Positions 17,016 through 24,889 of a stretch of DNA of 25,000 nucleotides are shown here, one piece after another. A program made the translations under genes and the position numbers. The notes beneath the pieces are model-generated. The model made no database searches and was not told the DNA's origin. It worked only from the letters and a program-made list of their open reading frames with translations. Origin of the DNA: Prorocentrum cordatum (Eukaryota; Sar; Dinophyceae; Prorocentrales; Prorocentraceae); contig CAUYUJ010019866.1 of NCBI GenBank assembly GCA_963575745.1, forward strand, positions 1 to 25,000, given 5' to 3'. Each line of letters begins with the position of its first letter. Positions within the stretch are counted from its first letter, which is position 1.

Positions 17016-17135
17016 CTCGAGGGGGACCGAGGAGGCTCTTTGGGGTTCGCCGGAGGGCGAAGATGCCTCCAAACGGCCCCTGGGAAGCTCCCAGGAAGCG
17101 CCAAGAGTGCCCCGAAGGGCTCCCAGTATGCCTCC

Positions 17136-17208
17136 TCCTCCTCATCCTCCTCCTCCTCCTCCTCCTCCTCCTCCTCCTCCTCCTCCTCCTCCTCCTCCTC
17201 CTCCTCAT
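17136..17208. repeat. (CCT)n microsatellite in intron A-B
   Basis: About 70 bp of CCT with occasional CAT, within the 684-bp intron 17699-17016. On the coding strand it is a purine tract, so unlike the exon C and D cases it cannot be the acceptor's pyrimidine stretch. Confidence 0.95.
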
Positions 17209-17699
17209 CCTGGTCTCTTCCGCACCCGTTCGCAGCGTTTAGCTCGGGTGTGCACCTCGCCTCGTTCAAAGAAGTGCCGAAAGAAGTGCCGGGCACGCTC
17301 GCAGAAAGCCTACGTGCCAGCTCTGGACACAGACGAGTCGCGTGCGCAGATCCTGTCGCAGTCCACCGTAAGGGGCGGAGAGGGAGCGAGAACGGGGAGA
17401 AGCCTCGACATGGAATCGGCGGTGCAACGCCGATGGATCGGCGATGAGCCCCCGACGGCGAAGCCGCGCGTGCCCTGACAAGGCGGGGTGCCGGGCCCCC
17501 GTCGGCGATGCCTGGGCGACTGGGGGGTCGAGGCTTCCCCCCGGACCTGTCCCTACACACACAAACACCCTTGTGGCCTGGCCCCTCCCCCCCTCGTGGC
17601 CCCCTCGTGGCACCCCTCGTGGCACCCCTCGTGGCCCCCACCCGTGGCCCCCTCGTAGCCCCCTCGTCCCCCCCTCCCCCCTCGTGGGGCCCCTGGATC
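17209..17699. other. Remainder of intron A-B, with CCCTCGTGG repeats
   Basis: 17575-17690 contains eight or so tandem variants of CCCCTCGTGGCC(A/C). The rest has no recognisable gene. The intron begins GATCCA on the minus strand and ends CCTCGAG, with AGGA at both junctions. Confidence 0.75.
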
Positions 17700-17873
17700 C
17701 TGCAGAGCGGCGCCCTGCCGCACCGAGGAGATGCGGAGGTGCTCCTCCTCGTTGATCCACGCGGAGAGGCCGGAGGAGCTGCTCGCGAAGACCCCGCGAG
17801 CGTCGGGCCAGCCTCGGCCCACGCCGCTGCACAGGGCCGCGGTGGAGTCGGGCGGGCCGAAGAGCAGCCCGGC
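17700..17873 (-). CDS. Exon A: phosphagen kinase, nucleotide-binding region
   Basis: Minus strand: after the acceptor GCGCCCGCGCAG the exon reads AGLLFGPPDSTAALCSGVGR, GWPDARGVFASSSSGLSAWI and NEEEHLRISSVRQGAALQ, exactly 58 codons. It matches the core of ATP:guanido phosphotransferases: (F/L)LF-x-P, the RDWPDARG(I/V) block, then W(V/I)NEEDHLR, whose glutamate and arginine are conserved here. These enzymes reversibly transfer phosphate between ATP and a guanidino compound as an energy buffer. The substrate cannot be told from this part. Neighbouring exons B-D follow in frame. The N-terminal half (about 170-190 residues, including the SSRVR-type motif) was not found within the window. Confidence 0.88.
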
Positions 17874-17924
17874 CTGCGCGGGCGCTGGCGCAACGACGGC
17901 CGCGGCGGCGGCCCTCTGTTGCAA

Positions 17925-18133
17925 CAAGATCGGCGGCGAGCGAGGGGGAGAGGTGAGAAGGAGAAGGCCTTCTCAGAAGGCAGCGGGGCTTCTCAGACGC
18001 CCTCGCGCCTTCTGAGGAATGTCCTGTGTCTTCGGGGAAGGCTTAAAAACTTCTCAGAAGGCCGGCGGACTTCCGAGCCTTCTGAGAAGGCCCACCCCTT
18101 CTCACTTCCCCCCCTCGCTCGCCGCCGACAAGA
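17925..18133. mobile_element. TIR element family 1, copy 3, with 5-bp TSD
   Basis: 17930-18128 has inverted ends of about 50 bp: TCGGCGGCGAGCGAGGGGG on the left and the reverse complement of CCCCTCGCTCGCCGCCGA on the right, then GGCCTTCTCAGAAGGC and GCCTTCTGAGAAGGCC further in. CAAGA lies directly outside both ends (17925-17929, 18129-18133), a clean target-site duplication. It is the best preserved of the three family members and lies just upstream of kinase exon A. Non-coding, MITE-like. Confidence 0.92.
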
Positions 18134-18174
18134 GCCCGATGCAGAAGGCGGTGAACATGAGTTTATACGCATGG

Positions 18175-18530
18175 ACATGACGACAATGACGAAAAAATGA
18201 ACATGACTATAATGATGGTAGTATTGATCATGTTTGTGATGGCGGGAGTGTCGGCAATGATGGCAAGGATGGGGATCGTGGGAGTGGTGATGATGCTGTT
18301 CAGTATCGTAGGGATGCCGACGATAGCAACGATACTGATGCCGACATGTGAGATGCTGTTGATAATGATGATAATGATGAGGATGCCTGGGAGCTGACGC
18401 TGATAATGGAAAGTAGGATGATGATGAAGATGGTGGTGATACTGATGGCAACGATAATGAAGATTACGATGATGCTGGTGATGATGGTGGTGGTGATGGT
18501 GCTGGTGATGGTGATGACAATGACGATGAC

Positions 18531-18594
<64 letters not shown>

Positions 18595-18613
18595 GCGGTG
18601 ATGATGACACTTC

Positions 18614-18655
<42 letters not shown>

Positions 18656-18850
18656 GTATGCTTATGAGCATGGTGATTATGATGATGATGGTGATGATCA
18701 TGATGATGGCGATGGCGATGGCGACGGTGATGATGATGATCAAGATGGTGATGCTGATGGTGATGGTGATGCTGACAGTGATGGTGATGGTGACGGTGAT
18801 GGATATGGTAATGATGATGGTGGTGGTGATTATGACGATGGCGCGAAATC
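18175..18850. repeat. Very long GAT-rich microsatellite
   Basis: Interrupted GAT/GGT/GAC repeats over about 650 bp with nearly pure cores at 18530-18592 and 18616-18655. All Met-, Asp-, His- and Ile-rich ORFs over it are artefacts of the repeat. Confidence 0.95.
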
Positions 18851-19310
18851 CTCCACCATGCCTGCACGCTGTGGAGCGTAGCAATGATATCTGTTGTCTA
18901 AAATGGCTTCCGTAGTGCTCGAGTGCCGACCCCGCCACATCGAGAGGTATAACATCTGCCCCTCATAGTTTCGGCTCCCCGGTGCTCCTGTCGGTCTCCA
19001 CGCCAAGAGGTCCCGACAAGCCGACAAGACACACCCAAAGAGGCGCCTCCAGCGAGTCCCGAGACCAAACAACGATATGCTTCAGAATAACAGTGTACCT
19101 ACAGGGTCACCCTTCGGGCGATAAGGAGGTTCGGAGAGGATGGGTGCAGCTTTCGGTTTGCGACTGGTGTCGGATCGGATTTACGAGCACCAGAAGATTT
19201 CGACATCTATCTACCGATCTCCCGATCTATCGGTCTTACTGTATATCCGTCGATACATATTCCCCAAACAATGCTTCGGTCAGGGATTCGCAGCTGCTTT
19301 CGAATACGAA
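18851..19310. other. No gene recognised
   Basis: Moderate-GC sequence. 19200-19260 has ATCTATCTACCGATCTCCCG-type GAT/CTAT words. Small ORFs exist on both strands; none can be assigned. If the kinase gene extends this way, its N-terminal exons could be interspersed here but I could not see them. Confidence 0.5.
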
Positions 19311-19320
19311 CTGGGCCGGT

Positions 19321-19545
19321 GTGCCGCTCTGGCGGCTGTGCGGCCGCCGCCGCCGCCCCGTTGCCGCCTCGCCGCCGCCCGTCGCCTAGGCCGGCGTGCC
19401 CCTCTGGCGGCAATGCGGCCGCCCTCGCCGCCCCGTCGCCGCCTCGTCGCCGCCCGTCGTCTGGGCTGGTGCGGCGGTCTGACGGCTATGCAGTCGCCGT
19501 CGCCGCCCCGTCGCCGCCTCCAAAGAAGCCCACTGGAGTCCCCAG
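19321..19545. repeat. Three 75-bp GC-rich tandem units
   Basis: The word (C/G)TCTG(G/A)CGGC recurs at 19327, 19402 and 19477, an exact 75-bp (25-codon) period, followed in each by GCCGCC-rich sequence. Several frames remain open on both strands, for example a plus frame with PPSPPRRRL in the last two units. Frame retention may only reflect the multiple-of-three period. Confidence 0.85.
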
Positions 19546-19589
19546 GGAGCTTCCAAGACGCCTTCAAGAGGGAAAAGAATTTTGGGGGG

Positions 19590-19668
19590 AGGAGGAGTGA
19601 GAGGAGGAGGAGGAGGAGGAGGAGGAGGAGGAGGAGGAGGAGGGGGAGGAGGAGGAAGAGGGGGAGAA
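19590..19668. repeat. (GGA)n microsatellite
   Basis: Pure GGA at about 19602-19640, with interruptions either side. Confidence 0.95.
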
Positions 19669-19965
19669 CGAAGCTGCGAACAAGAAGGAGGCGCTGAAGA
19701 ACCGCTCCAGCTCAGGCAGGGCACTGCGCGGGAGCTGGTCTTAAACTCAGCCTCCTTCTGGTTCGGTGGCGTGGTTTGCCGCAGGCGGCTGGATGGAGAA
19801 GGCGGAAGAGAGTAGAGATGAGTAGAAGGTAAAGAATAAGAGCAAGGAGAATCCGCCAATGTGCCTGCACGGAGTGGGCGTGTTAGAATGCTCATCTTGT
19901 GAGTTCGCACCACGCGCCCCTTGAAAACCGCCCCCCCCCCCTGAAATTACTCTCTGGCGAGCTTT
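19669..19965. other. No gene recognised
   Basis: Purine-rich at first (AGAGGGGGAGAACG), then unremarkable. No domain or exon candidate. Confidence 0.5.
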
Positions 19966-19969
19966 TCGG

Positions 19970-20480
19970 CCTCCAGGCGGCTGGGATGGCCTCAAAGACT
20001 GATTCCGAGACAGCCAAGATGATACCGAGACGGCCCAGGATGGCCCGAGACCGCTCAAGAGGCTCCCAAGCCTGCCTCAAGACGGCCAAAGAGGCCTCCA
20101 AGACAGCCCAAGAAGGCTCATAGAGGCTCCCCAGGGAAGCCCATGGAGGCAGAAACCAGTCATTTGGTGTCTTACAGGTTTTGAGGTTCTCGCCTGTTTG
20201 GATTTGCGACCGCCCAAAAAGTCTCAACGACAGCTCCAAGGCAGCCCAAGAGGCCCCCAAAAGGGCCCCGCCCCACGCCGGCCCAAGCGGACCAGGACGG
20301 CCTTCAAGTGCTCCCAGAGAGCTCTAAGACGGCCCAGAGAGGCCCCCACGACTGCCTCCGAAGGCGCCAGACGGGCCAAGAGCCCCCTAAGACGACCCAA
20401 GAGGCCCCAAGAGGCTCCCGCGAGACCCGCAAGAGGCCCCAAAGAGGCCCTCAGGCGGCTCTCAGGACCTTGCTGGAGGG
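19970..20480. repeat. Degenerate short-period repeat, CAAGA(C/G)GGCCCAAGAGGC family
   Basis: Many diverged words of the type AAGACGGCCCAAGAGGCCCC at irregular 15-30 bp spacing, interrupted at about 20145-20215 by unrelated sequence. On the minus strand the peptides alternate Trp/Leu/Gly-rich words such as SWAVLEASLAVLRQAW; this is repeat-derived and I do not regard it as a gene. Confidence 0.7.
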
Positions 20481-20514
20481 TTCCAAGAAGCCGTCTCCTC
20501 CTCGTCTCCGTGTT

Positions 20515-20592
20515 CTCCTCCTCCTCCTCCTCCTCCTCCTCCTCCTCCTCCTCCTCCCTCCTCCTCCTCCTCCTCCTCCTCCTCCTCCTTCC
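20515..20592. repeat. (CCT)n microsatellite
   Basis: CCT repeats with two short interruptions (CCTCCCTCC). Confidence 0.95.
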
Positions 20593-20756
20593 TCCCTACC
20601 GCGCGGACGAAGACGAGGTCGACCTCATGACGCGTCGCAGTTCAGACCACTAGCTGGAATTGCGCTGTTCCTGCACTCAGCTTCATTCCTGCTGCGCTGT
20701 TGCACAGGCGCGGTGGCAGGGTCTGCCGCAGGCAACTGGATGAAGAGACCATCGAT

Positions 20757-20862
20757 CAGGAGGAGGAGGAAGGGAAGAGGAAGAAGGAAGAGAAGAAGAT
20801 GAAAAGGAAGAAGGAGATAAGACGAAGAAGAAGAAGAAGAAGAAGAAGAAGAAGAACGGGGA
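20757..20862. repeat. GGA to GAA purine tract
   Basis: Starts GGAGGAGGAGGAAGG, drifts through AAGAAG and ends in pure (GAA)n. No gene. Confidence 0.9.
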
Positions 20863-20906
20863 GGATGAGTCAGCGCGCGGGGCTCACGCTCTGCGCCTAG
20901 CAAGTC

Positions 20907-20990
20907 CTGGAAAGGCCGCGCAAAGGCGGCAGCGCGGGAGACCGCGGGCGCGTCTTTGCCGCGGCCGGGCTCCCCCGCCAACAAGTCCCC
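20907..20990 (-). CDS. Candidate internal exon, unknown protein
   Basis: Minus strand: a long pyrimidine microsatellite (21105-21020) and then ACCGTGCAG as acceptor precede an 84-base open segment of 28 codons, GDLLAGEPGRGKDAPAVSRA then AAFARPFQ, ending at a CAG followed by GA, the donor type used by the kinase gene. GC3 is about 85-90%. It starts and ends between codons like kinase exons A-D. GGACTTG occurs at both edges of the segment. It lies between the kinase and the WW exon on the same strand, but its sequence does not resemble the kinase N-terminus that I know. Identity unknown. Confidence 0.35.
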
Positions 20991-21009
20991 CTGCACGGTT
21001 TCCCCCGGG

Positions 21010-21106
21010 GCCGTAGGCGACCCGAGGAGGCGGAGGAGGAGGAGGAGGAAGTGGAGGAGGAGGGAGGGGGAGGAGGAGATGTAGGAGGAGGAGGAGGAGG
21101 AGGACG
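21010..21106. repeat. GGA-rich microsatellite
   Basis: Interrupted GGA tract. On the minus strand it is a pyrimidine tract upstream of candidate exon 20990-20907. Confidence 0.92.
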
Positions 21107-21114
21107 AATCGCCT

Positions 21115-21205
21115 AAGCCCTTCGGAGAAACCCTCCAAGTCCCCCCCAGTGTGGAAGAACAAGTGCACAGGCAGAAACCTGCGGAGGTCCGCGCGGAGCT
21201 CCGGA
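21115..21205 (-). repeat. Dispersed 'RADLR' repeat, copy 3
   Basis: Minus strand: GAGCTCCGCGCGGACCTCCG, then GTTTCTGCCTGTGCACTTG. It aligns with copies at 6530-6622 (minus) and 8140-8225 (plus). Adjacent 21206-21310 is extremely GC-rich with open frames on both strands; I cannot decide whether any is coding. Confidence 0.55.
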
Positions 21206-21411
21206 GGCCGGCGCAGGCCTCCCCTGGCGCGCGCGCGGGCGCGCCAGGCTCGGCAGCGGAGGCGCAGCCGGGTGCTTCCGGCGCCGATCCCAGAAAGACG
21301 CGCGGACGTCCAAAAGTACATGCCTATGGTCGGGGCGCTGACCTAAGGAACCCTAAATAAGGAACGAGTCCCCTTCATTCTACAAATTGAACTTCGATTG
21401 CCCATCGGAAA

Positions 21412-21429
21412 CCTCAGGAAAACCTGAGG
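21412..21429. other. Small perfect hairpin downstream of the WW exon
   Basis: CCTCAGG, AAAA loop, CCTGAGG. It lies about 160 bp beyond the stop codon of the WW-protein exon, within its likely 3' region. Its role is unknown. Confidence 0.5.
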
Positions 21430-21589
21430 CAAGCTGCGAAACAGTGAAGGAACACGGAGCCCCCCCCCCCCAACGAGAAGAGTTCCTTCTTCAGCGCCCC
21501 GACTGCACGCCGTGTCTGCTGTCCTACGGCAGTCGCAAGGATGCCCGATGGGGGGCGAGAGCGCCCTGGGTCTCCGCCGCGCCCGCAGC

Positions 21590-22783
21590 TCAGGCGTCGC
21601 CGCCCTCGCCGCCGTCGGCGGCGTAGCTGAAGTACGGGTTGTCGTGAGTCACGACCTTGTCGGCGAAGTTGTACCAGTACGCGTCCAGCTGGTCGTCCTG
21701 GAACTGGATCCAGGGCCCGCCGTCGCGCAGGAACGAGGCCTTGTCCACGAGCTTGCTGCGCTCCTCGGGCGGCAGCTTCGTGCCCCTGCGGTAGAAGTAG
21801 CCGTCCTCGTCGATCGTGAGCAGAAAGTGGTAAAGTCTGCCGGTCAGTGCCCTCCTGCGGTGGAGCTTGAAGTAGCCCTCCCACGACAAGAACTCCAAAG
21901 TGTCCTCCGTCAGCACTTCCGCTCTCTTGTCGGGGTACTCCATGCACGTGTAGCCTCCTATCATCTTCATGTGCTTCGAGCGCAGGTTCGGGTTCTTCTT
22001 CAGCGCCTCTCTGTAGCCTTCACTGCTGAAGTAGGTGTGGTCCACCTCGCAAGTGGCGAGCTTCTGCGGGAAGATGCTGCAAACGAGTTGCTCGACCTTG
22101 GCAGTCTCATGGTTCCGCCTCTTGCCTTGGGAGTGCGTTGCCGCGAAGCCCTCCAGCGAGTAGAAATCGAACGTCACGAGATCCTTGACCATCGCAGGCC
22201 TGTCTGGGTACTCGCAGCACATGACCGTGCTCTCTGGCTTCTCGATCACCTCGATCCGCACAAAATCCATGCGGACCTGATCCAGGAAGCCCTGCACCGT
22301 CAGCTTGGTCCTGGTGGCGTTGAGCGTCTCGTACTGCTGTTCGGCGAACTCGACTGTCAAGATCTTGAGCTTGTTCGTCATCTTAAAGTCCTCCGCTGTG
22401 TTGATGGCGAGAAGCAAAGCCAGCCGCTCGATTATCTCGGGCGTCGCCGGGGGCAGCTCCCGCATGCAGCGATTCAAGACCTCGTTCATGATGACTGTGA
22501 TCGTACTCTCTTGCTTCGCGACCGAGTCCAGCTTGGCAGAGCGATCGTTGAACGACTTGCATTTCTTGTAGAGCTGGCGAAACCTGTCCAGCACGGGGTG
22601 TGTCCTCTGCAGCCGCTTCGTCTTCGGATGGTAGAACGCGGTCTCGCCCTGATCGTCTTGAAACTCGTTCCATCCCTCGGGCAGGGCGGAGTTCATGGAC
22701 AGCGCCGCGATCCACAGCCACAGCGTCTCCTGCTCGGGGATGCCCAGCTCCCGGGCCCGCTGCAAGACCTCTGGGGAAACCAA
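21590..22783 (-). CDS. Large terminal exon: WW-domain protein with degenerate B-box-like repeats
   Basis: A 397-codon open frame, minus strand, stop at 21592-21590. The left limit is not a true start: the codon at 22783 is TTG, an upstream in-frame TAG sits about 16 bases away, and the first ATG is residue 30. An acceptor at GTTTCCCCAG (22781-22772) suggests the N-terminus is spliced from an exon further right. Residues 5-28 form a helix (RARELGIPEQETLWLWIAA) as often precedes WW domains in centrosomal/ciliary WW proteins. Residues 34-64 are a WW domain (W38, F50-Y51, H62-P63; the second Trp is Arg60). Two repeats at 187-225 and 278-309 share C-x-EYPD-(R/K)-x-A-x-V and S-x-EG-(F/Y)-x3-H; they look like B-boxes that lost most zinc ligands. 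Residues 357-383 are WW-like (W358, Y369-W370-Y371, P383). Likely a cytoplasmic or cytoskeletal adaptor. Confidence 0.85.
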   Translation of the reverse strand: MVSPEVLQRARELGIPEQETLWLWIAALSMNSALPEGWNEFQDDQGETAFYHPKTKRLQRTHPVLDRFRQLYKKCKSFNDRSAKLDSVAKQESTITVIMNEVLNRCMRELPPATPEIIERLALLLAINTAEDFKMTNKLKILTVEFAEQQYETLNATRTKLTVQGFLDQVRMDFVRIEVIEKPESTVMCCEYPDRPAMVKDLVTFDFYSLEGFAATHSQGKRRNHETAKVEQLVCSIFPQKLATCEVDHTYFSSEGYREALKKNPNLRSKHMKMIGGYTCMEYPDKRAEVLTEDTLEFLSWEGYFKLHRRRALTGRLYHFLLTIDEDGYFYRRGTKLPPEERSKLVDKASFLRDGGPWIQFQDDQLDAYWYNFADKVVTHDNPYFSYAADGGEGGDA

Positions 22784-22903
22784 CAGGTACCGATACCGCT
22801 ACTCCCCCGACCTCTCCAGGGGTGCGTTCTGACTAGAGTTTCGACGGGGATCAAGCGGTGGCGACGAGGGCCTCACGGGAGGCCCGAAAGCTTCAGGAAA
22901 TAA

Positions 22904-23108
22904 GCTCTATACACCGACGCTTTTTCCAGCACAGGAAAGCGGGTCCTGGCGTGTTCGAGATCCTGGTGTATACTTTCTTCGTTGCTTCCCCGGGAGGCTA
23001 AATAAGCATACCCCACACCACCCCGACGTCGTCCCCGACCCTCAAGAAGTCCTGGGATTGAAAAACCGCCCACCACTGGTAATGTATGTGTTCCAGTTTC
23101 CGGGAAAG
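22904..23108 (-). repeat. SINE-like dispersed repeat, copy 2
   Basis: Begins CTATACACCGACGCTTTTTC and shares GATCCTGGTGTATA, AGTCCTGGGATTGAA, CCACTGGTA and TGTTCCAGTTTCCG with 7262-7465 in the same order. It lies about 120 bp from the 5' limit of the WW exon, probably in an intron or promoter region of that gene. Confidence 0.65.
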
Positions 23109-23149
23109 TCGGGTCGGGCGAAAGGTGGGGATAGCAAAGGGGGGGGTTG

Positions 23150-23206
23150 AGAATCAGCTCACGTAGCTGATTTTCCCGGCGCCTCCCGGCGCCAGAGGCG
23201 ACCATG
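23150..23206 (+). repeat. Dispersed repeat (partner 3888-3945)
   Basis: GAATCAGCTCACG, TTTTCCCGG, GCCTCCCGGCGCC and GAGGCGACC appear in the same order as in the other copy. Confidence 0.6.
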
Positions 23207-23340
23207 TATCGAGGAATGGGCCCCTCGGGGCCGAAACTGGCTGCATGCAGCACATTTCGCAACCCCCCCTTCCCCAATCCCCCCCTTTCGTCCGGCCCGA
23301 GAAAGGGCGACAACGAAGCTGGGCAGCGGTAGCGGAACCT

Positions 23341-23574
23341 TTCTCTAGAGGCCTCCTAGATGGGGTCCGAGTAGATGGGGTCGGAGGATCGCGACGCATC
23401 GCCGATGCATCGGCCATGCGCTGGCGACGTCGGCGGTACATCCACGACGTCGGCGCGGAGAAAATTGGGCCCTACATCGAGCCGCATCGCCGATGCATCG
23501 TCGATGCATCGGCGATGCGGCGCGATCCTCCGACCCCATCTACTCCGACCTCATCTAGGAGGCCCAGATTCTCT
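23341..23574. mobile_element. 222-bp TIR (fold-back) element with probable 6-bp TSD
   Basis: 23347-23568. The left arm GGCCTCCTAGATGGGGTC... and the reverse complement of the right end agree over at least 65 bases with few mismatches, including GAGTAGATGGGGTCGGAGGA and GCATCGCCGATGCATCG. TTCTCT flanks both sides (23341-23346 and 23569-23574). The centre has GACGTCGGCG repeated twice. The outermost few bases do not pair, so the precise end is uncertain. Confidence 0.88.
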
Positions 23575-23658
23575 CGTCCGGACCTCCTCGCGGCTGGTCT
23601 TGTTCTTCGTGCCCGCGAGTCGGCTCCCCACGGTCGCGTCTGCGATCTCCGCCACCAT
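23551..23658 (-). CDS. Candidate short exon running into the TIR element
   Basis: Minus strand: ATG at 23658-23656 opens MVAEIADATVGSRLAGTKNK, TSREEVRTRESGPPR and TGA at 23553-23551. The last residues and the stop are supplied by the fold-back element, so either the element truncates a coding exon or the exon ends earlier at GAGGAG then GTCCGG, a GT donor. Upstream the frame is open and Pro/Arg/Gly-rich. Codon use is GC3-rich. No family recognised. Confidence 0.25.
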   Translation of the reverse strand: MVAEIADATVGSRLAGTKNKTSREEVRTRESGPPR

Positions 23659-23739
23659 GCTCCGGGCGCTGCGGGGAGTGCCCCGCGGCCCGCAGGGGGG
23701 CCCCAGCACGCCCCCAGCACGCCCCCCCGCGGGGCCCAG

Positions 23740-23800
23740 CGGACAGGCGCGGCCTCGAGTGCGGGCCCGGGGGCCCTCGCGGATCGATCCGGCTGGGACA
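23740..23800 (-). repeat. Dispersed repeat, copy 3 (see 10480-10570)
   Basis: The reverse complement contains GGATCGATCCGCGAGGGCCC followed by CCGGGCCCGCACTCGAG, matching the GC-rich end of the copy at 10480-10570. The less GC-rich half is not detectable. Confidence 0.55.
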
Positions 23801-23869
23801 GCGTCGCCGAGAGAGGGGTGCCCGAGGCTCCGGTCGTGACTTTAGGCGACGACTGGTCTTCCATGCAAG

Positions 23870-24039
23870 ATGTCATTACCAGCCTGGAACGTATCCCTAT
23901 CCCTGTGCTGGGCATCTCCTCATCACGATGCCAATCTTAGGGATTCCCTTATTTTTTGAGGGCGGATCCCTGAGATTGTCATCGCCTTTGGGCGTGTCAA
24001 TCTTAGGGACAGGGATAAGTTCGAGGCTGGTAACGTCAT
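23870..24039. mobile_element. 170-bp TIR element
   Basis: The left ATGTCATTACCAGCCTGGAA and the reverse complement of the right end (ATGACGTTACCAGCCTCGAA) agree over about 35-40 bases, continuing into TATCCCTATCCCT and TATCCCTGTCCCT. Inside, CAATCTTAGGGAT and ATCCCTGAGATTG form a second hairpin. No convincing target-site duplication was found. Confidence 0.85.
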
Positions 24040-24670
24040 GGGTGGCACAGCCACGTCGCGGAGCCAAAGGTCGCCCGGCCATCCGGGGACACCGCACCGC
24101 ACGACCCGACAGGCGGTGGTCAGACTCGTGCTGTGAACCGTGGCCTGAACAACCAATCGGCAGTGTAACTGCGACAGCGGGGAGGAGGGAGCAGGGCGAA
24201 GGAAGAGTCGGCGGTGGACAAAACTCTCTTTAGTAGACCTCCCCTTAGTGAAAACGGCCTGGGACCGAAACCGACGGACCTGGACCCGCAAAAATAACGG
24301 CCGCGACGCCCTCTCGCGAACCGGAAACGGCCAATTCCTGAATCGACGTGTCAGGGTAGGTAGGAGGTCTGTCCACCTCCGAGAGAGGCGAGGGAGGAGA
24401 CGGGAGGAAGGACGATGGCCCAGGGCTCTGCCAGTCGGAAACGACGTTGGGCTTTTGTTTCGCGGCGTCTCGGGGACTGGCAGGGCGGGCCACTCCTGCC
24501 AGCGCCCGGGATGTTCGGCACGGCCACGATGCTCATGGCTGCGAGGCCCGGGCGGCGCCCTCCCGCGGCGGCTGGAAGGCACGGCCGCACGCCGACGTCG
24601 CCGGCCAGGGCTGGCGGACAGGGCTCCGGCCAGGCCTCCCCTGAGCCCGGACGGCTGCTCACGCCCCCGC
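24040..24670. other. No gene recognised
   Basis: GC-rich with overlapping ORFs on both strands, but no domain or clear exon. Confidence 0.45.
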
Positions 24671-24674
24671 TCAG

Positions 24675-24747
24675 AGCTCAGGCAGTTCTACGCCGAGGAC
24701 ATGGACCTCACACCAGACGTGTTCTTGACCAGTGGCCCAGGTTCCCA
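24675..24747 (+). CDS. Weak candidate exon, unknown protein
   Basis: Plus strand: after the acceptor-like CCCCCGCTCAG the frame reads ELRQFYAEDMDLTPDVFLTS, with the first codon split, and reaches CAG then GTTCCC, a possible GT donor. If not spliced the frame continues to TAG at about 24804. Composition is coding-like but the segment is short and no family is recognised. Confidence 0.25.
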
Positions 24748-24889
24748 TGCACGAGAATTCTGCAAAGAAAGGGAGCTTCAAGAAAACGCCCAGGGTCCAG
24801 TCTAGGTTCGTGGTTTCCTTACACGAAGTCTGGAGCCATGAAAGTGATACGTTTTCTTGAGATGTGAGATTGGTGTGGGTGGCAGCATC

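Noticed and set aside
18406-18915. Methionine-rich 169-codon plus ORF
   Set aside because: It is produced by the GAT microsatellite only.
19140-19697. 185-codon plus ORF with 25-residue repeats
   Set aside because: The period of the GC-rich satellite is a multiple of three, so open frames persist on both strands. The C-terminal half is poly-Arg from the GGA tract.
20198-20653. 151-codon plus ORF (Pro/Arg/Lys-rich) over the degenerate CAAGACGGCCC repeat
   Set aside because: It follows the short-period repeat and ends in a CCT microsatellite; several frames are similarly open.
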